Source: Mycoplasmatota bacterium
GTDB lineage: Bacteria > Bacillota_I > Bacilli_A > RF39 > UBA660
Direction of reading: 5' to 3'
NCBI GenBank assembly: GCA_022774645.1
Contig: JALFKQ010000035.1
Coordinates: forward strand, 89,277 to 153,276
DNA length: 64,000 bases
Shown here: positions 41,289-51,475 of the stretch, one piece after another
How positions within the stretch are numbered: the stretch's first letter is position 1
Layout of the letters: every line of letters begins with the position of its first letter
Notes under the pieces: generated by a model
Seen by the model: the letters and a program-made list of their open reading frames with translations, nothing else
Told to the model about the DNA's origin: nothing
The model's database searches: none
Made by a program: the position numbers and the translations under genes

Positions 41289-42851
41289 ATGTATAGTAAT
41301 GAAAGAAGAAGCGGATTTAGTATCGCGGATTTATTAGTAAAAATTATATTTGCTGCATTATTTATATTCATACTAATTTGGTTATTTGAAAAAAAAGTTC
41401 CAAATATGACACCTTTCTATAGTAATGTATTTAGAGAAAATATTAAATACATGCAAGAAGCTGGTGAAAGTTATTTTACAGATGATAAAATGCCTAAGAA
41501 TATTGGCGAATCAACTAAGATTAGTTTAGGTGAAATGTTTGATAAGAAACTATTATTACCATTTGTAGACGAAAATGGACACTCTTGTAATCAATATGAT
41601 TCATATGTAAGTGTTACTAAAACTGATGCTGGATATGAACTTAAAACAAATCTAGTATGTAATAATGAAAGCAACTTTACAATTAAAATATTAGGATGTC
41701 ATACTTATTGTAAAGATAATTCTTGTAATAAAACATGTAGAATTGAAAAATTAACTGAATATCAATTCAAGAAAACAATAAAATCAACTAAGACAGTTTA
41801 TAATTGTAATAATTTACCAGGATCTAAGAGAAACGGTGCATATTGTTATTTATCAAAATTAGTTGATAGTAAACCATCAAAAATTACTAACTCAACAACT
41901 AAAACGATTTCAGAACCAGCAGTTAGAGTTGTGGTAAGCGGAACTAAACAATTACTAGAAACAATTAAAACTAAAAATAATGATAGTACACAAAGAATAT
42001 ATGATGACAAAGTTTATATAACAACAGGTGGTGGAACAACTACTGAAAGACAATGTCATAATGTAGAAAAAGAAGAAGCATTCAGTTGTCCAAAAACAAA
42101 AACTGAGACAATAACTGAAAAATGTACAAAATACAAAACTGAAAAGAAATGTACAACTAAGACTTCTAAACAACCATATAGTTGTGCTCCATGTACAACA
42201 TACAGAGATTCTAATGGTAAATCTCATACAACATGTGCTACATGTTACAAAAATGTTAAAACTGAAACTTGTAATAATGTTCAAGTACCATATGAATCAA
42301 CTTGTACAAGACAACAAACAGTTACTTATACTGGAACATGTTATAGAACAGTTACTAAACAAGAATGTGAAAATGTAACAGTTACTAAACCTACAACTGG
42401 ATATTGGACTTGTCCTTCAACATCAACTGGACAAAGTGGTTCAGGTGAAAACTTAAAATGTTGGCATACAGTTATTGTATCTGGTGGATATAGTTACAGC
42501 TGTCCAAGCAAATCAAATTATAGCGAAGGTTCAGGAGCTAACTTAAAATGTTACTATGTAACTAATGCTTCTTATAAAGAAGAATGTAGAGATAAAACTT
42601 ATACTTATAATAAATCAGATAGTATGTGTTATAAACAAATTAAAGTAACTTCAACAAGTGAAGGTTGTGATAAAGGATACAAACTTGAAGGTAATAAGTG
42701 TAATAAATATACAACTAAAAAAGTAAAAGCTAATAGTAAGAAAGTAAGCTCAACATCATATAAATATATGTGGAGTAAAGAAGAATCTGTTAGTGGATGG
42801 ACAAAAACTGGAAAAACAAGAACAGTAGATGGAAAAGAGATATGTGAATAA
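41289..42851 (+). CDS. Hypothetical Cys/Thr-rich exported protein with pseudopilin-like N-terminus
   Basis: SD GGGGAGG; RRSGFSIADLLVKIIFAALFIFILIWLF N-terminal helix; many Cys in approx. 280 C-terminal residues (CHNVEKEEAFSCPKTK...CSYSCPSK-type repeats). Confidence 0.75.
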   Translation: MYSNERRSGFSIADLLVKIIFAALFIFILIWLFEKKVPNMTPFYSNVFRENIKYMQEAGESYFTDDKMPKNIGESTKISLGEMFDKKLLLPFVDENGHSCNQYDSYVSVTKTDAGYELKTNLVCNNESNFTIKILGCHTYCKDNSCNKTCRIEKLTEYQFKKTIKSTKTVYNCNNLPGSKRNGAYCYLSKLVDSKPSKITNSTTKTISEPAVRVVVSGTKQLLETIKTKNNDSTQRIYDDKVYITTGGGTTTERQCHNVEKEEAFSCPKTKTETITEKCTKYKTEKKCTTKTSKQPYSCAPCTTYRDSNGKSHTTCATCYKNVKTETCNNVQVPYESTCTRQQTVTYTGTCYRTVTKQECENVTVTKPTTGYWTCPSTSTGQSGSGENLKCWHTVIVSGGYSYSCPSKSNYSEGSGANLKCYYVTNASYKEECRDKTYTYNKSDSMCYKQIKVTSTSEGCDKGYKLEGNKCNKYTTKKVKANSKKVSSTSYKYMWSKEESVSGWTKTGKTRTVDGKEICE

Positions 42852-42873
42852 TTAGAGAAAATATCTCTTTTTT
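42838..42873 (+). terminator. Intrinsic terminator after Cys-rich gene
   Basis: AAGAGATAT...ATATCTCTTTTTT hairpin. Confidence 0.55.
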
Positions 42874-42923
42874 CTTGTAATTTTTTAATCATTATATTAA
42901 ACTAAATATTAGAGGTGAAAGTG

Positions 42924-43580
42924 ATGGAAAAGCATTGTCGTGAATGTGGAAAAAAAATTGCAAACTCACAAAACTTATGTGACAATTGCAGATCAAAAAG
43001 AAATGGAAAAGATACATTAGCTAAATACCCATGGTGGATACTTGGATTAATATTACCACCAGTAGGATTAGTTCTATATTTAATATGGAGAAAGGATAAA
43101 AAAGAATCAGCTAAAAGTGTTATTGTTGGAACAATAATTTCAGCAGTAATTTGGTTATTCTTAGGTTTATCATTCTTGATTGATGGAAAAGAAAATCCAA
43201 AAGGAAAAAATACAATTAAAACACAGGATGTAAGTAAATCAGCTGATTCAATAAAGAATTGGTATGAAGCGGTATCAAGTGGTGATTATATTGTTACTAT
43301 AATAGCAAGTTCAACATGTCCACATTGTAAAGCATATAAGCCAGTTATAACTGAATTATCAGAAAAAGAGAAATTTAAAATGTTTTTCTTTGAAGCAGAT
43401 GAACTATCAGATAGTGATTACAAAATATTATCAGGAACATTCACATTAACAAATTATAAAGGATCTGTACCATATACATTTGTAGTACACAATAAAGAAT
43501 TTGTAAGTGATACAGTTGGATTTAAAGATGAAGAAACAACAAGAAGTTACTTAATATCAGCTGGAGTAATAGAAAACTAG
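42924..43580 (+). CDS. Zinc-ribbon membrane protein with thioredoxin-like domain
   Basis: CRECGKKIANSQNLCDNC; two TMs; ASSTCPHCKAYKPVITELSE (CPHC active site), SVPYTFVVHNKEFV (cis-Pro region). Confidence 0.78.
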   Translation: MEKHCRECGKKIANSQNLCDNCRSKRNGKDTLAKYPWWILGLILPPVGLVLYLIWRKDKKESAKSVIVGTIISAVIWLFLGLSFLIDGKENPKGKNTIKTQDVSKSADSIKNWYEAVSSGDYIVTIIASSTCPHCKAYKPVITELSEKEKFKMFFFEADELSDSDYKILSGTFTLTNYKGSVPYTFVVHNKEFVSDTVGFKDEETTRSYLISAGVIEN

Positions 43581-43630
43581 GAAACTAGTTTTTTTCTTTA
43601 TATTATAGTATAATTTATATAGGTGATTTA

Positions 43631-44725
43631 ATGAAAAAAATACTAATGTCTATAATAACTATAAGTATTGTTTTAATATTATCTAAATTTTATTTGTCAA
43701 ATTATAAAATTGAATATAAAATAAATAATTATAATATAAAAGAAACATATAAAGATAAAAGATATTATTTTGAAATAAATGGTAAAAATAACTATAACTT
43801 TGATATGTATTTAAAAAGGACATTAAGTAAGCATAAGATTATTAATATAAAGGCAATAGAGAAAGATGATATAAGTTGTATTGTACCAGAATCAGATGAT
43901 TTAAAAACATATCCATTATGTTATAAAAATAATGAATATATTGATTATAATTTAATTGATATAGAAGAATTAGAAGAATATAAAAGTAATAGAATAATGA
44001 TTGATAAACCAAAAGATGATTTTATATACTATGATAATCTAAATAATAATGAATTTGTGGCATTATGGAATTATAAAGGATACATTATAATGCATAATAA
44101 TACATATAAATATGTCGAAATGTTTAAAAAGGATAAGTATGATAATACATTATCATATATGCTTGATAATACAATTTATATGGCAAATTATGATGAAGAA
44201 CACGAATATACAAAATTAATTAAATTAAATATAGAAAACTATAAACAAGAAACAATAGATTTAAAAGTTACAATAGATTATGATTCATATATAGTAGGTC
44301 ATATTAAAAATAAATTATATATATTTGACAATAAACATACAGTTCTATATGAATTAAATTTAAAAAATAATAAAATAAAAGTGATAGGAAATAATCAAAT
44401 CGGATTTAAGAAATATGAAAACGGTGAATTTGTTAATTGTAGTAAAGCAGAATATAAAATAAATAAAATTAAATATAACAAAATTATATCATTATATACA
44501 TATACAACAAATAATGGTTTATATAAAAAAATAGAGAATAGTAAACTAAATCAAAAGATAAATAATAATGACATTAAAATAATAGGTGAGTATCAAAATA
44601 ACTTATATTATACACTTAATGATGAATTTTATAGATATAATCCTAAAGATGGAAGTGAAAAAATATTTTATAATTACGAACTTGCTTTTAATAGTGACAA
44701 TATGATCTATTTATATATTAAATAA
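43631..44725 (+). CDS. Hypothetical exported protein
   Basis: N-terminal signal anchor MKKILMSIITISIVLILSKFYL; 364 aa; no family recognised. Confidence 0.6.
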   Translation: MKKILMSIITISIVLILSKFYLSNYKIEYKINNYNIKETYKDKRYYFEINGKNNYNFDMYLKRTLSKHKIINIKAIEKDDISCIVPESDDLKTYPLCYKNNEYIDYNLIDIEELEEYKSNRIMIDKPKDDFIYYDNLNNNEFVALWNYKGYIIMHNNTYKYVEMFKKDKYDNTLSYMLDNTIYMANYDEEHEYTKLIKLNIENYKQETIDLKVTIDYDSYIVGHIKNKLYIFDNKHTVLYELNLKNNKIKVIGNNQIGFKKYENGEFVNCSKAEYKINKIKYNKIISLYTYTTNNGLYKKIENSKLNQKINNNDIKIIGEYQNNLYYTLNDEFYRYNPKDGSEKIFYNYELAFNSDNMIYLYIK

Positions 44726-44768
44726 CAATTTTATAAATTAAACATATAATAAACTAGGTGATAGTTAT

Positions 44769-45098
44769 ATGTTTGAAAATTCAAGTAAAAAAGGATTAGA
44801 AAGTCCATTTTATACATTATATGAAATACAAAAGGGAGATACTCTTTATAAAATTTCAAAAGAATTTAATGTTAATACAAAATTATTATCAGAATTAAAT
44901 GGTTTAAATATAGATGATTATATATATCCAGGACAAACATTATTAATTCCTAAAAAAGATGTAAGCTATTATATTACGAAAGATGGAGACACACTATATA
45001 CAGTTAGTAATATATTTAAAACAACTGAAAAAGACATAGTGGAACAGAACAGAACGATATATTTACTTGCTGGTCAAATGATATATTATAAGAAATAG
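44769..45098 (+). CDS. Protein with two LysM domains
   Basis: YEIQKGDTLYKISKEFNVNTKLLSELNGLN...IYPGQTLLIP and KDGDTLYTVSNIFKTTEKDI. Confidence 0.85.
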   Translation: MFENSSKKGLESPFYTLYEIQKGDTLYKISKEFNVNTKLLSELNGLNIDDYIYPGQTLLIPKKDVSYYITKDGDTLYTVSNIFKTTEKDIVEQNRTIYLLAGQMIYYKK

Positions 45099-45171
45099 AC
45101 TTTTACAGTCTTTTTTCTTTATATAATTCACATTTTAATAATCTCGTGTTATAATTTAAATATAATAGGAG

Positions 45172-46788
45172 TTGGTTAAGTTGATAATAAAGAAGCCATA
45201 TGCTTTTTTAATTAAAAATTTTAGGATTATTCATGCCTTAATTTTTATTATGCTTCTTTATATGGGCATAAAATCAATGGATATATATACATTTTTTAAT
45301 ATGTATGCAACTAGATTTGTTTATACCTATAGTGTAGATTTAGCCGCTAAGTATGTAAATTACTATATGTTTATAGCATCAATAGCAGTAATACTATTAT
45401 CATTATTGGTATATTATATATTATCATTAAAAAATAAAGATAGAAAATTATATATATTTACATGTATCTATTATATATTGCTATTTGTATATTTTATATT
45501 TATTTATAATACATTAGCTAATTTGCAGAGCAATAGCTTGAGTATAGAACAAGTAAGATCACTTAGAGATATATCATTGATTGTTTTAATACCACAGGTA
45601 ATACTTAATTTTATTCACTTAGGAAGAGCTTGTGGATTTAATATTAAACAATTTAATTTTAAAAAGGATTTAGAAGAGTTAGAAATTGATACATCTGATT
45701 ATGAGGAAGTTGAAATAACTTTATCAAAAAATAATTATAAAATAGCTAGATTCTTTAGAAAAGCATTAAGATTAACAAAATATTTTATATTAGAGCATAA
45801 ATTTGTTGTTACAATATTTGCATCTGTTATAGTATTAATAACAACATTAACAATATTTATTAATATGAGAGTATATCAAGAAAGATATAGAGAAAAACAA
45901 GAAATATTAGCTAGTACATTATGGTATACTGCTGAGCAAGCATATATTACTGATAGTGATATGACTGGAAATAAAATACAAAAAGATAAATATTATGTAT
46001 TAGTTAGAACAAAAATTGATAATAAATCTTCAAAAACATATAAATTAACAAGAGATACATTTAGACTAGTGGTTAATAATGAAATGTTAATACCAAAATT
46101 CAGTTATAAAAATGAATTTTTAGATTTAGGTGAAGTTTTTGCTCCGATGGATGTTTCTCCTGGTGAGACAAAAGAAATAGTAATTGTATATGAAATAGAT
46201 AAAAAAGATGTTAAAAAAGAATATATATTTAGAATTAAAAATTATGAAACTATTTCATTGGGCGATATAACAGCACCATATAAAGAAATTATAATTAAAC
46301 CATATGATTTAAATAGTAAAAATGATACTGGAACTTACTATCTACCAGCAGAATTAAAATTTGAAAATACTGTTTTAGGAAATAGTAGTTCAATTATAGG
46401 AGAATATCAAATATCACCTTCATTTAAAGAAAAATATCAATATTGTCCTAGTGAAGATAAATGCTATGATGGGACTTATATGGTAAGGCCAGAAAGTACA
46501 GGTAAGGGAAATGTAGCTGTATTAAAACTTAAAATAAGTGCCAATATTGATAAGAATATATTCTTTAGTAAATATTTTAAATATCCAAGTGACTTAATAA
46601 AATATTATGGAAAAATAAGGTGTGAGTTTGGAGATACATCATATACTTATACTCCTTTAATCATAAGTACTAAGTATCAAAAAGATACATATACTTATAT
46701 TGAAGTGCCAAAAGAGTTAAACAAGGCATCAAAAATAGAATTAATCTTATCAATTCGTGGTATTAAATACACAATTGTCTTGAAATGA
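45172..46788 (+). CDS. Hypothetical multi-TM protein with C-terminal extracytoplasmic domain
   Basis: Five or so hydrophobic segments then 330-aa soluble region; TTG start (45172 or 45181). Confidence 0.65.
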   Translation: MVKLIIKKPYAFLIKNFRIIHALIFIMLLYMGIKSMDIYTFFNMYATRFVYTYSVDLAAKYVNYYMFIASIAVILLSLLVYYILSLKNKDRKLYIFTCIYYILLFVYFIFIYNTLANLQSNSLSIEQVRSLRDISLIVLIPQVILNFIHLGRACGFNIKQFNFKKDLEELEIDTSDYEEVEITLSKNNYKIARFFRKALRLTKYFILEHKFVVTIFASVIVLITTLTIFINMRVYQERYREKQEILASTLWYTAEQAYITDSDMTGNKIQKDKYYVLVRTKIDNKSSKTYKLTRDTFRLVVNNEMLIPKFSYKNEFLDLGEVFAPMDVSPGETKEIVIVYEIDKKDVKKEYIFRIKNYETISLGDITAPYKEIIIKPYDLNSKNDTGTYYLPAELKFENTVLGNSSSIIGEYQISPSFKEKYQYCPSEDKCYDGTYMVRPESTGKGNVAVLKLKISANIDKNIFFSKYFKYPSDLIKYYGKIRCEFGDTSYTYTPLIISTKYQKDTYTYIEVPKELNKASKIELILSIRGIKYTIVLK

Positions 46789-46819
46789 TACATATAATTT
46801 GTTATAATTATATGTACAT

Positions 46820-46893
46820 GGAGCCATAGCCAAGTGGTAAGGCACAGGTCTGCAACACCTCCATCGTCGGTTCAAATCCGACTGGCTCCTCCA
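46820..46893 (+). tRNA. tRNA-Cys(GCA)
   Basis: Cloverleaf GGAGCCA...TGGCTCC T CCA; anticodon loop CTGCAAC; GGTTCAAATCC T-loop; encoded CCA. Confidence 0.95.
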
Positions 46894-46932
46894 ATAGAAA
46901 AATTGTTCTAACATTTTAGAACTTTATATAAA

Positions 46933-46964
46933 AATATCAATTTCAAATGAAGTTGATATTTTTG
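46933..46964 (+). terminator. Terminator hairpin after tRNA-Cys
   Basis: AATATCAATTTC-aaat-GAAGTTGATATT then TTTT. Confidence 0.6.
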
Positions 46965-47047
46965 TATGAAAAAATAGATTTATATAATTATAACAAATAA
47001 CAGTTAATATAATAAAAACATTTTAAAAAAGAGTCAAAACTAGTCTT

Positions 47048-47745
47048 TTACTTTTCTAAATCCTTATTATATAAATTTTTATAATACTCACATTTTTTTA
47101 ACAATTCTCTATGAGAACCACTACCTATAATTTTGCCATTATCTACAACAAAAATCTTGTCAGAATTAATTACAGTTGATAATCTATGTGCAACTATAAT
47201 AGTATATTTGCCTTTTAAATTATTAATTGATTTTTGAATTTTTGATTGAGTTTCATTATCTAATACACTTGTAGCTTCATCAAATAAAATTATTTCGGTT
47301 TTCATAAGTAATGTTCTAGCAATAGCTAACCTTTGTTTTTGACCACCAGATAATATTACACCATTTTCTCCAACCATAGTGTCATATTCATTAGGTAGTG
47401 ACATGATATAGTCATCAATACATGCCACTTTACAAGCATTACGAATTTCCTTCATTGTTGCATTTGATTTAGCTAATAATAAATTATCTTTTATAAAAAA
47501 ATTAAAAATATAAGGATTTTGTGTAATTATTGACATATTATCTCTTATAGTTAAACAACTTAATTCATTTATATCAATATTATCCAGCAATATTTTACCT
47601 TTAGTCGTATGATATAATCTTGTTATTAAATTAAATATTATTGTTTTTTCTGCATCGATTTTACCAACAAAAGCAATTCTTTCATTTGGATTAATTTCAA
47701 AATTTCTTTTGTTAAGGATTTTTGAATAGAAATTAATGTTTTTTT
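47048..47745 (-). pseudogene. ABC exporter ATPase remnant (TM domain lost, Walker A degraded)
   Basis: LSGGQKQRLAIARTLL signature and FDEATSVLDNE present, but Walker A reads VGKIDAEKT and the frame is closed by a stop just upstream; no TMD. Confidence 0.7.
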
Positions 47746-47825
47746 ATAAATTCTAAATTGTAAACCATACTAATGAAAATTAGTATTTTTTTATTTGTAA
47801 TGTTATAATTAAATTGGTGATTAAA

Positions 47826-48518
47826 ATGAAAGTAGCAGTATTTTCAGATATACACGGAAATTATCAGGCATTAGATGCAATTTTAAATGATGTAAAAAAA
47901 AAGAGTGTTGATGAAATAATATTCTTAGGAGATTCAGTTTCACTTGGACCATCACCTTATGAATGTATTGATAGACTAATGAAAAAAAATATAACATTCA
48001 TAAATGGAAATCATGAATTATATCTATTAGATAAAAAATACTATGATGATGATATGAGTGAGCAAGAAATTGAACATAATTTATGGGTACTAAAAAATTT
48101 GAAAGATGAACATTTGAAATATATTTCAGAACAACCGCTAAAATATTCACTAACTATTAATAACAAAAAATATTTATTTATTCATTTCTTTTTAGAAAAT
48201 GAAGTATATCCATTTAAACATATTAGTATATTTAAAACAGATGAATATAAGAAAGTATTTGAAAGTGTAGATTATGATTATTGTTTCTATGGGCATTTTC
48301 ATCAAGGTAGAATAGATGAATATAAAAATAAATGGTTTTATGGAATAGGTAGCAGTGGTTGTGTAAAAGGTAATGAAACATTTTATTATATTATAGACGA
48401 ATCAGGAATTAATAAAGTCGAGTTAGAATTTGATAGAAAAGAATTTGATAAAATTATATTAAGTACTGAATATCCTGATAAAGAAAATATTTCTAGTATA
48501 TTTTTCAATAAAAAATAG
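47826..48518 (+). CDS. Metallophosphoesterase (YfcE/MJ0936-like)
   Basis: VAVFSDIHGNYQALDAIL, FLGDSVSLGP, INGNHE, YGHFHQGR. Confidence 0.9.
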   Translation: MKVAVFSDIHGNYQALDAILNDVKKKSVDEIIFLGDSVSLGPSPYECIDRLMKKNITFINGNHELYLLDKKYYDDDMSEQEIEHNLWVLKNLKDEHLKYISEQPLKYSLTINNKKYLFIHFFLENEVYPFKHISIFKTDEYKKVFESVDYDYCFYGHFHQGRIDEYKNKWFYGIGSSGCVKGNETFYYIIDESGINKVELEFDRKEFDKIILSTEYPDKENISSIFFNKK

Positions 48519-48542
48519 ACATTTTTAAATGTCTATTTTAAT
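48514..48542. terminator. Bidirectional terminator
   Basis: AATAGACATTTTTAAATGTCTATT between convergent genes. Confidence 0.6.
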
Positions 48543-49829
48543 TGTTATATCACTTGTTGGATAAGTACAGCAAGGATGAATATAATTGAATTTTATGTCC
48601 GCTTTTCTTCTTTTATCTAATCCTTCTTCAATTCTAACTGTACCCCAAAGTAATAATGACCTACAATATCCACATTTCCCATTTTTACATCTACTTCTTG
48701 CTGGTATATTATTGCTTTCAAGAGCTGATAATATTGTTTGATTTTCAACACAAATTATATTATATTCTTCATCTTGTGAGAATACTTTTATTTTATACAC
48801 TTTAGGAAGTGGTATTTCTACAGATTCTTGTATTTCAGTAGGTTGTACCGTAGATTCTTCAGCTTCAGTATTTTCTTCTTCATTTTTCTTTTTCTTTCTT
48901 CCTCTTTTTTTAGGAAGTTCTTCTTGTATTTCAACAACATCGGCAGGAGTAACAGAATCATTTATACTTTTTTGATATATAGGATAACTCTCAAATCTTA
49001 AATTTTTAAGTCCTAAATTTAAAACAGATAACTCATTATTAATGTAATCATAAAATTCATAATTTCCAAAACAAAATGCTGTGAATTTAGCTGTAACTTG
49101 ACTTTTAATTAAACTAGCTGTTATATTATTGACTTCTTCATCGTTAGAATTTATAAATAAAACTTTTATATTCGAATTGTTTTTAGCAAGTTCTTCAAGT
49201 TCATACTTGTAGACAAATTCATTTGTGTGAGATAAATAAAATATGGTAATATCTTTATTTAAATATCCGTCATTTATTGCTTTAGCCATTGAAACAAAAG
49301 GTGATACAAATTCATCATGTGTAATACCTACAATACTTTTCATATCTCTAATAGTAGAAGGATAAAAGTCACCAGATGGTGCTAATGATAAAACCATATC
49401 TCCGATATTTAAATTATCTAATATGTAGTTAGAAACCAATCCATTAGTATGTCTTTTTACTGAGATTCTATAAACATTATCAAGAGCTTCCTTAGGACTA
49501 CTTGAAAGTGAATAAGTTCTTGATAAAACATTGTTATTAATATTAAAAAGTAATGTTATATATTGTCCGGGTCTAAAAGTAGCAAGTGATTCTTTGTCAG
49601 CAGCTGCAAAATAAAATATTTTAAGATCAGAACTCATTTCAACTATGTTTTTAATTATTAGTTTTTGAGTGCCTGGATGTAATTTAGTAGCAAGTTTTTT
49701 AACATTAAATTCTACTGGTATTAAATCGGGATCAGTCTTATTTATAATTTTACTTCTAATTTCACCCAAATTTTTAAATTTTTTAATATCTTTTCCAGGA
49801 GGAAATGATGAAATTTTAATTGTTTTCAT
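48525..49829 (-). CDS. FNR-type FAD/NAD(P) oxidoreductase with C-terminal [2Fe-2S] ferredoxin domain
   Basis: RTYSLSSSP FAD motif; ARSRCKNGKCGYCRSLLLWG...HPCC [2Fe-2S] ligands. Confidence 0.85.
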   Translation of the reverse strand: MKTIKISSFPPGKDIKKFKNLGEIRSKIINKTDPDLIPVEFNVKKLATKLHPGTQKLIIKNIVEMSSDLKIFYFAAADKESLATFRPGQYITLLFNINNNVLSRTYSLSSSPKEALDNVYRISVKRHTNGLVSNYILDNLNIGDMVLSLAPSGDFYPSTIRDMKSIVGITHDEFVSPFVSMAKAINDGYLNKDITIFYLSHTNEFVYKYELEELAKNNSNIKVLFINSNDEEVNNITASLIKSQVTAKFTAFCFGNYEFYDYINNELSVLNLGLKNLRFESYPIYQKSINDSVTPADVVEIQEELPKKRGRKKKKNEEENTEAEESTVQPTEIQESVEIPLPKVYKIKVFSQDEEYNIICVENQTILSALESNNIPARSRCKNGKCGYCRSLLLWGTVRIEEGLDKRRKADIKFNYIHPCCTYPTSDITIKIDI

Positions 49830-51366
49830 TTTTAACATCTCCTTTGTCTATATCATTAAGTGTTTTATTAGCAATTTCATAACCATTAATATATGTACTG
49901 TCATATCCATGTCCATAATATGAATAAGCTCCACATAACCTTAAACCATTAACAATAGCATCCTCATCTTTATTAGTTATTCTAGATAAAATGGAATCAG
50001 AATTAATTAAAGACCATCCATAAACTGTACCATCATATGAGCTATCGTATAATGAATAAGTATAAGGTGTTGATATCTCAATTTCTTCAATAAAATCTTT
50101 AATATTTATACCACAAACAGTTTCAAATCTTTCTATTAGTTTACTAGCTATTTTTTCTTTTACTTTATAATAATTTTCTTCATTTAAAATACTTCCAAAG
50201 CAATCTGCATAATAAAATGCAGTTATATTTAAAATAGTAGTGTCTTTCTCAGAAGCTTCTGGGTTTGCTTTATTTAAACAAGTAACAACTATTGTGTTTG
50301 AATCTAAATTCTTCATTTTTTCGATTTCTGTATTACTATCAAGTGAATTATATATAAAATATGAATAATTATTAATACCGAGTTCTTCTGGGCTCTTATT
50401 TAATCCTAAATAAACAGTTAATGCTTTAGCTCCAAGCCTTCTACCATTAAGTAATCTAAGTACCTTTTTATCAAGTTTATCTTTATCTATTAAGTCTTCA
50501 TATATATTTAATAGTGAAGTATTACATATTATATGATTTGTTTTATAAGTTTTACCACTTTCAGTAGTAACACCAACGACAGAATTATTTTCAACTAATA
50601 TTTTATTAACTCTATCATTAAACCATACTTTTCCACCATAATCTCTTATTTTCTTTTCAATAGCAAGAGATATTTCCATACTTCTATTTTTAGGAATATA
50701 AGCTTTATTACTTATTAATTCATAAAATATATACATATAGTGAGCAAAATTCATATTAAGAGTTGATACACCAAAATAAATCCAATAAGACTTAATAATA
50801 TCTTCTATCTTTTTAGGAAGTTTCAATTTTTTAAACACTTCTTCAACAGAATAGGCAGCAGTATTAATAAAATTAGGATATTTCTCTTTTATAAAATCAT
50901 AATCGATATTATCATTACTAATCATATAAAGAAAACCATCGCGAATTTCTTTTGCTAAATCAAAGAACTCACTTAATTTATCTTTTGATTCTGGTTCGTA
51001 ATCTTGCATTTTTTTAATAAATTCATCTAATCCAAAGACTAAGTCATATTCTTCTCTTGGATTATCTGTTTTAATTATTTTATATGATGAAGGTATTTCT
51101 AACCATTCAATCTCGTCATTTAAATTAAATTCATTAAATAATTTTCTAAGTCTACCTTTATTATTAGTTTCACTGCCTAAATTATGAACCGCTCTAAGTG
51201 TGTTTTCAAATTCAAATCTACCTTTAACAAAACTAGTAGCAAGTCCACCTGGAACAGAGTTAGCTTCAAGAACTAAAACACTTTTACCTTTACTAGCAAT
51301 TTGAAGAGCAGACATAAGTCCTGCATTACCAGCACCAATAACAATAACATCATAATTATCTTTCAT
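49816..51366 (-). CDS. NAD(P)/FAD-dependent oxidoreductase (phytoene desaturase/CrtI-like)
   Basis: DVIVIGAGNAGLMSALQIASKGKSVLVLEANSVPGGLATSF dinucleotide-binding motif; C-terminal GLRLCGAYSYYGHGYDSTYINGYEIA. Confidence 0.88.
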   Translation of the reverse strand: MKDNYDVIVIGAGNAGLMSALQIASKGKSVLVLEANSVPGGLATSFVKGRFEFENTLRAVHNLGSETNNKGRLRKLFNEFNLNDEIEWLEIPSSYKIIKTDNPREEYDLVFGLDEFIKKMQDYEPESKDKLSEFFDLAKEIRDGFLYMISNDNIDYDFIKEKYPNFINTAAYSVEEVFKKLKLPKKIEDIIKSYWIYFGVSTLNMNFAHYMYIFYELISNKAYIPKNRSMEISLAIEKKIRDYGGKVWFNDRVNKILVENNSVVGVTTESGKTYKTNHIICNTSLLNIYEDLIDKDKLDKKVLRLLNGRRLGAKALTVYLGLNKSPEELGINNYSYFIYNSLDSNTEIEKMKNLDSNTIVVTCLNKANPEASEKDTTILNITAFYYADCFGSILNEENYYKVKEKIASKLIERFETVCGINIKDFIEEIEISTPYTYSLYDSSYDGTVYGWSLINSDSILSRITNKDEDAIVNGLRLCGAYSYYGHGYDSTYINGYEIANKTLNDIDKGDVKNENN

Positions 51367-51475
51367 AAACTTGCTCCTTTATTCTCATATTAATTGTAAC
51401 ATTTTTAACAATATAAATAAAGATGAAATATTGAATAAACTTATATACTTGTAGTATAATTAAATTGGTGAAATT

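Noticed and set aside
41955-42284. Cys/Phe-rich antisense ORF in the Cys-rich exported gene
   Set aside because: Mirrors the repetitive Thr/Cys codons of the sense gene; no SD.
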